Source: Ignavibacteriales bacterium
Lineage (GTDB): Bacteria; Bacteroidota; Ignavibacteria; Ignavibacteriales; Ignavibacteriaceae
Length of the DNA: 64,000 nt
Assembly: GCA_015709675.1 (NCBI GenBank)
Contig: CP054182.1
Coordinates: forward strand, 3,141,448-3,205,447
Direction: 5' to 3'
A model generated the notes under the pieces. That model did no database searches. It was not told the DNA's origin and saw only the letters and a program-made list of their open reading frames with translations. Position 1 is the first letter of the stretch, and each line of letters begins with the position of its first letter. A program made the translations under genes and the position numbers. This document shows positions 25,305 through 35,328 of this stretch, piece by piece.

Positions 25305-26579
25305 ATGGATATATATATAAAAAATGCTCATCTGCTGGACCCGGTTTCCGGAGTAGATACGAAAGACGGCCTGCTTATAAAAAACGGCATCATTACCGCA
25401 ATAGGCCCCCTCCCCGCAAATGAGAGTGGCATTAAAGTATGGGATGTTAACGGCGCTTTGGTTGTTCCCGGTCTGATGGACATGCACATTCATCTGCGTG
25501 AACCGGGGCGTGAAGATGAAGAAACCATTACCACCGGCTCAGACGCAGCGGCAGCCGGCGGGTTCACTGCAGTTGCCTGCATGCCCAATACCGAACCGGC
25601 GATTGATTCAGCCGAAGTGGTTGAATATATACGTAAACGCGCCGAGGGGCACATAGTGGATGTCTATGCAATAGGGGCTGCAACAAGTGAGCGGAAAGGT
25701 GAACTTATTGCTCCCATCGGTGAATTAGTTGAAGCAGGCGCTGTTGCTTTTTCTGATGATGGTGTTGCCATTAAAACCGCAAAAATTCTCCGCCGGGTTA
25801 TGGAATACGCAAAGATGTACGACAAACCGGTGATCGAACACTGTGAGGATGAGACATTAGCCGGCGGGGCAATGCATGAAGGTGTCACTTCAACAAAACT
25901 GGGACTACCGGGAATTCCCGCCATCGCTGAAGAACTGACCGTTGCCCGTGACATCATGATGGCAGAACTGACCGGTGCCAGGGTTCATATTGCCCACATC
26001 AGCACCGCAAAAGCAGTTCAGCTGGTACGGGAAGGAAAAGCAAAAGGAATTAAAGTGACAGCAGAGGTAGCACCTCATCATTTTACTCTGACCGATGAAG
26101 CGGTTATGACCTATGATACAAACGCAAAGATGAACCCTCCGCTCCGCACAAATGAGGATGTTCTTGCGATGATATCCGGTCTTAAAGATGGTACTATTGA
26201 CGTTATAGCCACCGACCATGCACCCCACTCCCCTGAAGAGAAGGAGATGGAATTTGAGTATGCCCCCAATGGAATCCTCGGACTGGAAACTGCCATCGGG
26301 TTAACTTTTTCCGAACTGGTACACAAAGGGCATCTTACTTCAGCTGACGTGGTAATGAAAATGGCTGTGAACCCCAGAAGAATCCTCAACCTGGAAGTTC
26401 CTGCAATTAAAGCAGGAGTTCAGGCAAATTTGACGGTAATCAACCCTGAACTTGAGTGGAAAGTAGATGTTAAAAAGTTTAAGTCGAAGAGCCGGAATAC
26501 GCCCTATGATGGTTTTACATTAAAAGGAAAATCTCTGGGTGTGATAAATAAAAATCAGGTTCACAGAAGCGAAAGTTGA
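25305..26579 (+). CDS. pyrC: Dihydroorotase
   Basis: Third step of UMP synthesis: reversible cyclisation of N-carbamoyl-L-aspartate to dihydroorotate; zinc amidohydrolase. 424 residues, the long class I type. Metal ligands: HIHLREPG at about residue 60, IEHCED, HIAHISTAKA and the catalytic Asp in ATDHAPHS. Preceded by AGGAAAGAGG. Last gene of the pyr operon; the remaining UMP-pathway genes (carAB, pyrD, pyrE, pyrF) are not in this window. Confidence 0.96.
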   Translation: MDIYIKNAHLLDPVSGVDTKDGLLIKNGIITAIGPLPANESGIKVWDVNGALVVPGLMDMHIHLREPGREDEETITTGSDAAAAGGFTAVACMPNTEPAIDSAEVVEYIRKRAEGHIVDVYAIGAATSERKGELIAPIGELVEAGAVAFSDDGVAIKTAKILRRVMEYAKMYDKPVIEHCEDETLAGGAMHEGVTSTKLGLPGIPAIAEELTVARDIMMAELTGARVHIAHISTAKAVQLVREGKAKGIKVTAEVAPHHFTLTDEAVMTYDTNAKMNPPLRTNEDVLAMISGLKDGTIDVIATDHAPHSPEEKEMEFEYAPNGILGLETAIGLTFSELVHKGHLTSADVVMKMAVNPRRILNLEVPAIKAGVQANLTVINPELEWKVDVKKFKSKSRNTPYDGFTLKGKSLGVINKNQVHRSES

Positions 26580-26738
26580 TTCCGGAACATTAAGTCCGGT
26601 AGTAAATAGTGCACAAAATGTGACTATTTTTTTAGACAACCGGAATGGTAAACCTGAGAAATCCGGCTAAATCCGGCTGTTTTCTCTGGCATCCAAATTG
26701 CATCTCCCGGAGAAAGAACATCAGGAAAGGATGCAAAA

Positions 26739-27539
26739 ATGAAACGGAACATAATTTTTTCGATAATACTGCTGGCAGGCGGTTTACTCCTGACCGGTTG
26801 TGAAGAATACGGATACGATGCTGATTACACTCCCCCATCGGCTCCAAGAAACCTGCTCATTATGAATGGTGACGGACTTGTTGAACTTTTCTGGGATGAG
26901 AGCCGCGAGTCGGATGTCTCAGGTTATAATGTGTACGTAAGCACATCATATAACGGCCGGTATGAACTTATTGGTTCAACCCGCAGGAATTATTTCCTTG
27001 ATGACGAAGTAATCAACGGAAATACGTATTTTTACGCTGTTGCAGCATTCGATTATTCCGGCAATGAAAGCAGTCTCAGTTCTGATTATGCTTATGTTAT
27101 TCCAAGACCGGAGGGGTATAATCAGTCAATTTTTGACTACCGCAGATTCCCGAATAATTCCGGCTACAACCTGACAACTGAGAGAGTTGTTGCTTTTGAC
27201 GACAATCTTTCTGACTTCTTCTTTGAAAACTATAACGGACAGTTTTATCTGAACGTTTGGGACGATACCGATATCAAGGATATGGGCCCGACCGTTGACC
27301 TTTATGAGATAACCCGTGCGCCTGAAAGCGGTTGGGCTTCCACAAAGGATGCAGTTGCAAAAGTCGGCCATACGTATATCATCTGGACCTGGAACAACCA
27401 TTTCGCGAAGATCCGGATTACCAGCATCACCAGAGACAGAGTAGTTTTCGACTGGGCATTTCAGGAAGTTGAAGGAAGCAGGATGCTTAAGCCAGTATCA
27501 CAGGAAAGAAATACATTAACCAGAAGTTTTACACGGTAA
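26739..27539 (+). CDS. Fibronectin-III lipoprotein of unknown function
   Basis: 266-residue lipoprotein, lipobox LLTG-C21. Residues ~32-125 form a fibronectin type III module (PPSAPRNLLI, VELFWDESRESDVSGYNVYV, YFYAVAAFDYSGNESSLS). The C-terminal ~130 residues are an uncharacterised beta-rich domain (DLYEITRAPESGW, HTYIIWTWNNHFAKIRI). AAAGGATGC precedes the start. It stands 10 nt before the DUF4783 gene and upstream of the large sensor kinase in one direction, so it may be co-transcribed with them. Confidence 0.75.
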   Translation: MKRNIIFSIILLAGGLLLTGCEEYGYDADYTPPSAPRNLLIMNGDGLVELFWDESRESDVSGYNVYVSTSYNGRYELIGSTRRNYFLDDEVINGNTYFYAVAAFDYSGNESSLSSDYAYVIPRPEGYNQSIFDYRRFPNNSGYNLTTERVVAFDDNLSDFFFENYNGQFYLNVWDDTDIKDMGPTVDLYEITRAPESGWASTKDAVAKVGHTYIIWTWNNHFAKIRITSITRDRVVFDWAFQEVEGSRMLKPVSQERNTLTRSFTR

Positions 27540-27549
27540 CTAATCCGTA

Positions 27550-28044
27550 ATGAATGATAATTATAAAATAAATAAGAGTCTGAAGAACACCGGAGAGAGA
27601 CCCTCTCCGGTTTCTCTATTTAAACATCTGCAGCTCAGGATGATGATCCTTGCTCTGCTGCTGATGTTTTCTGCCCTTTCAGCTCCGGCCCGCGCAGCCG
27701 AATCAGAAGATGTAAGAAGTATTTTCACTTCAATAAGCAGAGGACTCGCAACAGGTAATGTATCAGCATTCTCAAAATATATTACAGGGCAGACTTATCT
27801 GAGTCTCGCTTCAACAGCCTCAGGTTATTACAGCCCTAATCAGGCGTTTTATATACTTCAGGACTTCCTTAAATCCATGAACCCTACCAGTTTCCGTTTC
27901 AGCATCCTTGAGCCCGAAGGAAGTCCTTATGCAACCGGCGTGCTTCATTTTGAATCTAAAAACAGGAAATCTTCGGCTCAGGTTTATATCGCTCTAAACA
28001 AAGCAGGGAACAACTGGTATATCTCTCAACTTACCCTTAAATAG
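27550..28044 (+). CDS. DUF4783-like secreted protein
   Basis: 164 residues by the longest frame. A hydrophobic signal segment (MMILALLLMFSALSAPARA) begins at residue 31, so an ATG at 27640 may be the true start; neither site has a strong ribosome-binding sequence. The mature part (ESEDVRSIFTSISRGLATGN...YYSPNQAFYILQDFL...YISQLTLK) matches the small NTF2-like DUF4783 family of periplasmic proteins in Bacteroidota, function unknown. The stop overlaps the GTG start of the sensor kinase (TAGTG), implying coupled translation and a possible sensory or accessory role. Confidence 0.75.
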   Translation: MNDNYKINKSLKNTGERPSPVSLFKHLQLRMMILALLLMFSALSAPARAAESEDVRSIFTSISRGLATGNVSAFSKYITGQTYLSLASTASGYYSPNQAFYILQDFLKSMNPTSFRFSILEPEGSPYATGVLHFESKNRKSSAQVYIALNKAGNNWYISQLTLK

Positions 28045-31000
28045 TGATTGAAAAACTCCTTACCCGGTTCAGCGGCACAAGAAAGTATTTTCTTGTAACT
28101 TTTCTTCTTACGATGGGGATTATTCTTCTAGGAATACTTACCCCCTATCTTATACAAAATCAGATTGCATCATTCCCTGAAGAACGCGAAAAACTTTCGC
28201 GGGATTTAATCAGTAATACAACCGGGATATTCACGAGTGCAGCAGAGCAGCTCAATAACGACTTTATCCATCTCAGACAGGAAGTTTCAGATATTCTGCT
28301 AAGTGAAAAAGTGGAATATGACTCCCTCTTTCTCCTGCTCAATAGTCAACCGCAAAACAACTATATCATTGAAATATATGACAGGAAAGGCAGCCTTCTC
28401 AGCTTCAATAACAGCTATCCGCTTTCAGTAAAATCCGGTCAGGGAATACCGGAGAACCCGGGAAAAACTTTCTTTTTAAAGGGAGCTATTTTCACCTCAC
28501 TAGTGCAGTATGATACCATCCGCACGGGACCACAGATATTTTTTATCTATATGGGGCTTCCGGTTCTCTCGGAAAGCGGCCTTTATCCGGAACCAGACAG
28601 ATTATTATTCGCCAGTTTACAGAATAAGGCAGGGCAGGATTTCCGCTTAGTGACTGAAAATAGCCTGGAAGATTCCGCAGGTTCAGATACTCTCAGGGTC
28701 CCTCTCAGTGACTCACAAGGTAACCAATTGGGGTATATACTTTACAAGCTGCCATCCGGTCCTGAATCGCAGGATGCATTTGTTGACTGGATCAGCTTTA
28801 TTCAGTCACTTTTGCTGATTAGTATTCTGATCAGCATACTGCTTGGAATCAGGAAAGACTATCAGCGGATACCTTATGTAAGCTTACGGCTCATACTGCT
28901 GATTTTTTTTCTGATAATCTTCAGATGGATAGTGTATGTATTAGATATTGTTGCCATTATACTACCCGCTGAACTCACTGACCCTGCATACTTTTCATCA
29001 GCATTTGGCGGAGGAATTGTAAAGTCACCTGCGGAGTTTCTGGTAACGGCACTCTTCTTCTTTATCATTGCCGCCTTTAGTGCTTCTTACGCGATCAGAA
29101 CGGAAAAAACAAAAAGTATTCCATCAAACGTAAGCCGCTTAATATATTTCTTCTTCCTCGTTTTCTACGGAGCACTTACCGCTTTGCTTCTCAGGGGTTA
29201 TGCTGCCTCAATGCGAAGCGTAATCTTTGATTCATCTCTGAGTTACTTCAAGGATCCATCCCTGATTCCCTCTTTTCCGGCTCTGACCATGAATCTAGGA
29301 GTATTTCTTTCGGGAGGTGGCGTCTTTCTTTTTATTTTAAGCTGGACAGCTCTTTTAATAAAAAATTATTCTCATTCGGGACTACCCTCCGGAACGTATT
29401 CCTACTTCATACTCTTTGCCTCCCCCGTATTATTTACGGTGGTTTTACTTTTTTTTACTTCAAATCCGCTTGTTACCCCGCCGCTCGCATTAGTATTCTT
29501 CCTGCTGACGGGAATACTTACGGCATACTTTGCTTATTATGAGAAACCTGGAGCGGCAATACAAATTCCAGCGCTGCTGCTTGCCTCCGTCTTATCCGTT
29601 TCCTTTATGAACCATTTTAATTCTGAACTGACAAAGGAAGAATTAAAAACAGCATCATTTGAATTTAACAGAAAGAATCCGGGGCTTTATCAGTTCCTTA
29701 TGACCGATGCGCTTGAGGCAGTGCCCGAAATACTCCGCAGCCGCGACGCAGGCAGGAGCGGAATTCTTCATACTGCAACAGAAGCATATTCAGTATGGGC
29801 TTCACTCACCTTTTCAAAGGAATTATATGGTTCCGGTATCTATTTCCTTGACAAAAATAAAAAAATCACAGGAGGATTCGGATATAATCTTGATGGAATT
29901 GACATTGTCCCCTCTCTTCTGTCTTTTCTAAAGATAAACTCCCCTGCAGTCTTTAGTTTTACACCATTCAGCGGTGACAAAAATCATATTCAACTTGTCG
30001 GTATTGCGCCATTTAGCTTACCGGAAGGTGATATCTCCTACATTGCAATCTGTTTTCTGTATAATACGGTCAGGATTCATGAAAAATCCGACTTCCCGCT
30101 CATTCAGGCAGCAGATACACGCTGGAGAAGCACGCTTGAAAATGAAAATCTGACCATTCTCAACTTTCAGAACCGCGAGCTGATATATACTGAGGGAGAA
30201 TTCTACCCGGACAAAAAGCTAATGTCACTTCTGCTGGATTCAGCTTTTACAGAATCAGCTGAGAAATGGATTACATACAATCCCGGAGCTGAAGAATATC
30301 TCTTTTACGCTTCGCTGAATGAAATAACAGGCAGCAGATCAATAACAGCAACAGGTATTAAGATAAGGACATTCACCTGGAATCTGTTTAATTTCTTCAA
30401 ATTGTTTATTATCCATTCACTATTTTCACTGATCTGGTACGGCATTGCTTTCCTGATAAATCTGAAAAAGGGGGCGTTCCCCCAGTACACGTTCAGAATG
30501 CAGCTTCTTATTGCGTTTCTTTTTATAGCTATTATTCCGATGGTTGTTCTTGCAGTCTACAACAGGATAAACATAACGGAAAAGGCTGAAGAGGGACTGA
30601 AAAATCTGATACACGAAAAATCATCAGTTGTGGCCAATTATCTCGAACGTGAGGGGGCAGGGAGCAATACAATAAATGATAAGGATGTTTTCAGGAGTGC
30701 TTTCAGAAACCTTGATATACATTTTAGTATCTATAAAGAGAATGCACTCGTCTTTACCACTCTTCAACAGCTTGAAACTGCTGAATTGGTGCCGCCCCGG
30801 CCAGATCCGGAGACACTTCACATTCTCTACCGTGAAGGAATGAGGGATGATTTCAGAACAGTTTCGTATGGAGGGCAGACTGGATTATCACAGTTCCGTA
30901 AACTGACGTTCAAAAGTCAGGAGTATATTCTTGAAGTAAACAGTCTGCTGAACAAAGTCCGGCCGGTTATTTTACCGGTTGAAATTGATATCATCCTGTT

Positions 31001-31919
31001 CGGCGTATATTCATTGGCAATCCTGCTGGTAATTATTATCAGCAGTTTCATGGCAAATAAAATTTCTCTGCCGATAAAGAAACTGACCAAAGCTACGCAC
31101 TCAGTAGCCGGCGGAGATTTTGCTTATGATATTCCTGATAACGTCAGAGGTGAGTTAAAAGAGCTGATGAAGGGATTTGAGAATATGACCAGTGAACTGC
31201 AGAGGAACCAGAAAGATCTGAGTTCACTTGAGCGAGAAGCCGCCTGGAAAGAAATGGCACGGCAGGTAGCGCATGAAATAAAAAATCCTCTCACTCCCAT
31301 GAAACTGACTATGCAGCATCTCATCCATGCTTATAAATCAGGAGCAAAGAACTTTGATGCGATTTTTGATAAAGTTTCCGGCACCATTATTAACCAGATA
31401 GAAGTGCTGAATCAGATAGCATCAGAATTCTCACGATTCGCAAGGATGCCCGGGATGAATGCAGGGTTGATGAATCCCGCCGAAGTTATTGATGACACTG
31501 CAGCTTTGTATAATGACGATCATGTATCACTGAAAGTTGAGCATGAGAATAAAGAAATACTGATAATGATGGACCGATCCCAGTTCCGGAGAATGATGGT
31601 TAATCTGATCCGAAATGCCATTCAGGCAAAAGCAACAGTGATCACAATATCAACTTATCAGGAATATAATTCGTTTATTATGACGATTTGTGATAACGGT
31701 AACGGTATTCCGGAAGAAATCCGTGAAGTAATTTTCAGGGAAGGATTTACCACCAAAACTGGCGGGATGGGTCTTGGTCTTTCCATGACCAGACGCCTGA
31801 TTGAAAACGCCGGCGGTTCAATAACACTTGAACAAAAAGAAGATCAGGGTACTTGTTTTAAGATAATTCTTTCTGCAGAATCAAATCAACCTGGGAAAGG
31901 GGAAAAATCAAATGGCTGA
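28044..31919 (+). CDS. Very large NtrY-like multi-pass sensor histidine kinase
   Basis: 1291 residues, GTG start. An N-terminal helix (~18-38) and a ~200-residue periplasmic sensor region are followed by a block of about eight membrane helices (~250-520), another ~240-residue extracytoplasmic domain, two helices (~785-850), a third sensor segment and a last helix (~985-1010). Then come HAMP (ISLPIKKLTKATHSVAGGDF) and the kinase core: H-box H1077 (VAHEIKNPLTPMKL), N-box NLIRNAIQA, G1 DNGNGIPEE, G2 GGMGLGLSMTRR. The kinase core resembles NtrY. No response regulator is adjacent, so the partner is elsewhere. The 3' end overlaps the next start by 8 nt. Confidence 0.88.
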   Translation: MIEKLLTRFSGTRKYFLVTFLLTMGIILLGILTPYLIQNQIASFPEEREKLSRDLISNTTGIFTSAAEQLNNDFIHLRQEVSDILLSEKVEYDSLFLLLNSQPQNNYIIEIYDRKGSLLSFNNSYPLSVKSGQGIPENPGKTFFLKGAIFTSLVQYDTIRTGPQIFFIYMGLPVLSESGLYPEPDRLLFASLQNKAGQDFRLVTENSLEDSAGSDTLRVPLSDSQGNQLGYILYKLPSGPESQDAFVDWISFIQSLLLISILISILLGIRKDYQRIPYVSLRLILLIFFLIIFRWIVYVLDIVAIILPAELTDPAYFSSAFGGGIVKSPAEFLVTALFFFIIAAFSASYAIRTEKTKSIPSNVSRLIYFFFLVFYGALTALLLRGYAASMRSVIFDSSLSYFKDPSLIPSFPALTMNLGVFLSGGGVFLFILSWTALLIKNYSHSGLPSGTYSYFILFASPVLFTVVLLFFTSNPLVTPPLALVFFLLTGILTAYFAYYEKPGAAIQIPALLLASVLSVSFMNHFNSELTKEELKTASFEFNRKNPGLYQFLMTDALEAVPEILRSRDAGRSGILHTATEAYSVWASLTFSKELYGSGIYFLDKNKKITGGFGYNLDGIDIVPSLLSFLKINSPAVFSFTPFSGDKNHIQLVGIAPFSLPEGDISYIAICFLYNTVRIHEKSDFPLIQAADTRWRSTLENENLTILNFQNRELIYTEGEFYPDKKLMSLLLDSAFTESAEKWITYNPGAEEYLFYASLNEITGSRSITATGIKIRTFTWNLFNFFKLFIIHSLFSLIWYGIAFLINLKKGAFPQYTFRMQLLIAFLFIAIIPMVVLAVYNRINITEKAEEGLKNLIHEKSSVVANYLEREGAGSNTINDKDVFRSAFRNLDIHFSIYKENALVFTTLQQLETAELVPPRPDPETLHILYREGMRDDFRTVSYGGQTGLSQFRKLTFKSQEYILEVNSLLNKVRPVILPVEIDIILFGVYSLAILLVIIISSFMANKISLPIKKLTKATHSVAGGDFAYDIPDNVRGELKELMKGFENMTSELQRNQKDLSSLEREAAWKEMARQVAHEIKNPLTPMKLTMQHLIHAYKSGAKNFDAIFDKVSGTIINQIEVLNQIASEFSRFARMPGMNAGLMNPAEVIDDTAALYNDDHVSLKVEHENKEILIMMDRSQFRRMMVNLIRNAIQAKATVITISTYQEYNSFIMTICDNGNGIPEEIREVIFREGFTTKTGGMGLGLSMTRRLIENAGGSITLEQKEDQGTCFKIILSAESNQPGKGEKSNG

Positions 31920-34900
31920 TAAACTAACAGCTTCTCAGCAGGCAGCGCTTAATACGTCAATTCACATATCTCTTGCGGCAAATGCAGGTTCAGGAAAAAC
32001 CTTTGTTCTAAAAAAACGTTATGCTGAACTGCTGACCAGACGTGATATCTTTCCGCAAAATATAGCGGCAATCACTTTTACCGAAAAGGCTGCTTCTGAA
32101 CTCTATACAAAAATACGTGAAGAAATTGAAGGCTATATCAGAAATACTGACATTCCTGCCGGTATCAGGAATGACCTGAAGAAGAAAAAAAGACTGCTCA
32201 GTTCCGCAAGAATTTCCACTATTCACTCATTTTGCAGCGAAATTCTGCGTGAGTTTGCCATTGATGCAGGGGTGGATCCCGGTTTTATTCCTGTTGATGA
32301 AGTTATGTCATCAGAAATTCTTGAGAAAGCGGCAGAGCGGTCACTGCAGAAATCTTTTGATGATCCGGAACTACATGAAGTGCAGGTTTACCTTCAACTC
32401 ACACTCGGAGGATATAACAAACTAAAATCGGCTTTAATTTCAGCCGTCAGAAAAAGAGGAAAACTGATTCCCTTTTACCGTAATCTTGTTTTACTCCGTG
32501 AAGAGGAGTTTCTGAATAACGCAGACCGGTATATGGGGAACATCATGGCAGAAATTCTGAACACCAGTTATGCATCAGAGGATCAGACAGGCAACGCCAG
32601 TTTACGTGATGAACAAGCCGTAGCTCTGTATAAAGATATTTCTTCAGAAATTGATAAGGGGAAATCAGGTTCTGCTTCTGAGACCCCTTCAGATTTGGCA
32701 ACAGTAAGAGAGATGCACAAAAAACTTTACGAATTTAATATTAAATTCAGCAGACTATTCTCTCTGACCACTGAGTACTATGAATCCGGGAAAAGAGAAT
32801 TGAACTTCCTTGATCATGACGACCTTATCTTAAAAGCAAGAGACATCGTAATGAATCAGGAATCTGAGGTTTCATCACATCTGAATCAGAAGTACCGGTA
32901 TATTATGATTGACGAGTATCAGGATACTGATGATGCGCAGTTTGATATTTTCGTCTCAAAACTGCGGGAAATGACTGCCCCCGAACCTAATTTGTTTATT
33001 GTGGGCGATGAAAAACAGAGTATTTATATGTTCCGGAACGCGGAACCGCAGATATTTCGTGAAACACGGGAGATGATCGGAAATATCAATAAAGAAGGGG
33101 TTATTACTCTTGCAGAGTCCTTCAGGATGAGCAGAGAACTTTGCGCATTTAACAATGCATTGTTCGGGCAGGTTTTTGCGGATCAGATGAAGCCATTTAA
33201 CAGCGTGGCTCCGGAAGAATTGATATACGCAAGGAATGAAGAGCCGGTTATTCCTCCTTCTCACATTGAAATCCTGCTTTCCACTCAGCAAGATGATAAA
33301 AAATCATCTATCGCTCAGAAAAAAATGCATCAGGCTGAGCTAATTGCTAAACGAATCAACAAATTATTGCAGGATAAATCTGTTGAACATTTGAGTGATA
33401 TCGGGATTCTGCTATACGAAAATGAAGATGCACTCTTTCTGCAGGAGGTATTCGGAGCATATGGCATACATCATATTTTTTCAGGCAGAACCACGCAATT
33501 CCGGGATCAGGTGACCGCTGATATTATTAATCTCTTCAAGTTCGCTGCCGATCAAAAAAACGATACTGCTCTTACTGGTTTGTTAAGAAGTCCGTTTTTT
33601 ATGCTTTCAGATGTTGATATATACCAGATCGCTTCCGGATCAGGATTCTACCTTTGGCAACGGTTTGAACAGTTGGATAACTTATCGGCAGCAGCTGCTT
33701 TCGCGAGAAGTTATCTGAAAGGATTTCTTAAAAAGGCAAAGGCAATAAGCCCGTCACGGCTGTTGCGAGAAGTTTTATCCGAAACAAGATACATTGAAAT
33801 CAGTTCTGCAATACTCCCTCACGAAGAACTATTTGCAAGAATCAGATCCGTTTCCGAAAGAATCAGAGTCTTTGAAGATGAACAGAATTTTACTCTGTAC
33901 GATCTGATTGTTTATCTTGAGGGACTGAGAGAGACCAAAGGAAAAGAGGACCCAGTTTTTTCTCAAAAAGGGTCCGATGCAGTGAACATCATGACGATTC
34001 ATGCATCAAAAGGCCTCGAATTCAGGGCTGTTTTTCTGTTTAACTCTGCAAAAGAGAGGAAAGGCGGCAGCAGCGATCCATTTATTATTTCTCCGTCATT
34101 CGGACTGATTCCAAAATTCCCATCGGGTGAAAATGATATATTTCCTCTTGCCGGATCATTTGAACAATATCTTCGCCGAAGGAGAGAACTGGAAGAAACA
34201 AAGCGGATTTATTATGTGGCATGTACCAGAGCCACAGACCAGATTTTCTTCACCGCTGATGCCTCGGATAAAACTGAATCATACAGTCTCTTTGCTTTTC
34301 TTACAAGAACATTTGCCCTTAAGCCGGCAGATTCTAAAAAAACGTTTACTCATCCTGTGAAAGTTCTCTCACGCCCTTCAATGGAACACGTTACTGAACA
34401 GCAGAATTTTGTGATATCAATCCACACTGATATAACTACCGGCTCTGATTCTCAAACTCCTGAAGAGAAATCTTCTTTCTCAGGCCCGGTAGCACTCGCC
34501 GGTGTAACCAGAATTGAATCCACTAAACATCTCTCCACTCGCATGATTCCGGTTTCCGGAATTCTCACTTATGATGAATGCCCGCATAAATACCGGCTGG
34601 TAAATGAACTCCGGCTTACCAATGTCACCTCATTGCTTGATGAGGAAATTCCTTTACCTCTGTCACCTGAAGAGAATTCCGACGTGAGTCCCCTGCTCAA
34701 AGGAGCATTCTACGGCAGTATTATTCATAAGGCAATCGAACTATATAAGCCCGGGCTGGACGCGGAAGATATCAAGCGGTCAATGACCGGTCAGTTTCAC
34801 CAACTGCGGATTTCTTCGTCATCAATAAAAGATAAGATTTTCTCTGATGTACTGAGGATAGTTCATTCACCGGAGTTCCAGGATTTCTATTCGGCGGATG

Positions 34901-35328
34901 GTATATCGGAGTATGAAATCCGGGCGATTATCGGCGGTTATTTTGTGACAGCTAGATTAGATTACCTTCTGCTAAAAGAGAAGAATATCATTATAGCTGA
35001 TTACAAAACCAACGAACTCAAAAATCTGACTGCCGCAGCAATGAACCGCTACCAGTTTCAGCTTGATATCTACGCTTTACTTGCAGGAAAGCTGTTTCCT
35101 GATGCTCAATCCCTTGAAACAATTCTTTACATTACCCGGGATCCTGCCCGTTCGGTCAGAAAACAACACACACGGGACGATTTTATTCGGACTGAACAGA
35201 GGGTTTCCCTTATATTGCAGAATATTTTTTCCCGAGAACAGCAGCAGTCCTTTACTGCCTGTTCTGACTGTATCCTAAAAATGGAAGGACTTACTTGTGA
35301 ACAATTTTTTGATACAGCAATCAGCTAA
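31912..35328 (+). CDS. AddA-like UvrD-family helicase with Fe-S PD-(D/E)XK nuclease
   Basis: 1138-residue double-strand-break-processing helicase-nuclease. SF1 motifs: Walker A AGSGKTFVL (K29), motif II IDEYQDTDDAQ (D334), motif III GDEKQSIYMFRNAEP, motif V/VI TIHASKGLEFRAVFL and YYVACTRATDQ. The C-terminal nuclease has H939, D1017 (ARLDY), D1030 and K1032 (ADYKTNE), then QFQLDIYALL. Four Cys (C890, C1117, C1120, C1129) bracket the nuclease as in iron-sulfur nuclease domains of AddB and Cas4, whereas AddA itself usually lacks them. No addB-like gene is next to it. It overlaps genes on both sides. Confidence 0.88.
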   Translation: MADKLTASQQAALNTSIHISLAANAGSGKTFVLKKRYAELLTRRDIFPQNIAAITFTEKAASELYTKIREEIEGYIRNTDIPAGIRNDLKKKKRLLSSARISTIHSFCSEILREFAIDAGVDPGFIPVDEVMSSEILEKAAERSLQKSFDDPELHEVQVYLQLTLGGYNKLKSALISAVRKRGKLIPFYRNLVLLREEEFLNNADRYMGNIMAEILNTSYASEDQTGNASLRDEQAVALYKDISSEIDKGKSGSASETPSDLATVREMHKKLYEFNIKFSRLFSLTTEYYESGKRELNFLDHDDLILKARDIVMNQESEVSSHLNQKYRYIMIDEYQDTDDAQFDIFVSKLREMTAPEPNLFIVGDEKQSIYMFRNAEPQIFRETREMIGNINKEGVITLAESFRMSRELCAFNNALFGQVFADQMKPFNSVAPEELIYARNEEPVIPPSHIEILLSTQQDDKKSSIAQKKMHQAELIAKRINKLLQDKSVEHLSDIGILLYENEDALFLQEVFGAYGIHHIFSGRTTQFRDQVTADIINLFKFAADQKNDTALTGLLRSPFFMLSDVDIYQIASGSGFYLWQRFEQLDNLSAAAAFARSYLKGFLKKAKAISPSRLLREVLSETRYIEISSAILPHEELFARIRSVSERIRVFEDEQNFTLYDLIVYLEGLRETKGKEDPVFSQKGSDAVNIMTIHASKGLEFRAVFLFNSAKERKGGSSDPFIISPSFGLIPKFPSGENDIFPLAGSFEQYLRRRRELEETKRIYYVACTRATDQIFFTADASDKTESYSLFAFLTRTFALKPADSKKTFTHPVKVLSRPSMEHVTEQQNFVISIHTDITTGSDSQTPEEKSSFSGPVALAGVTRIESTKHLSTRMIPVSGILTYDECPHKYRLVNELRLTNVTSLLDEEIPLPLSPEENSDVSPLLKGAFYGSIIHKAIELYKPGLDAEDIKRSMTGQFHQLRISSSSIKDKIFSDVLRIVHSPEFQDFYSADGISEYEIRAIIGGYFVTARLDYLLLKEKNIIIADYKTNELKNLTAAAMNRYQFQLDIYALLAGKLFPDAQSLETILYITRDPARSVRKQHTRDDFIRTEQRVSLILQNIFSREQQQSFTACSDCILKMEGLTCEQFFDTAIS

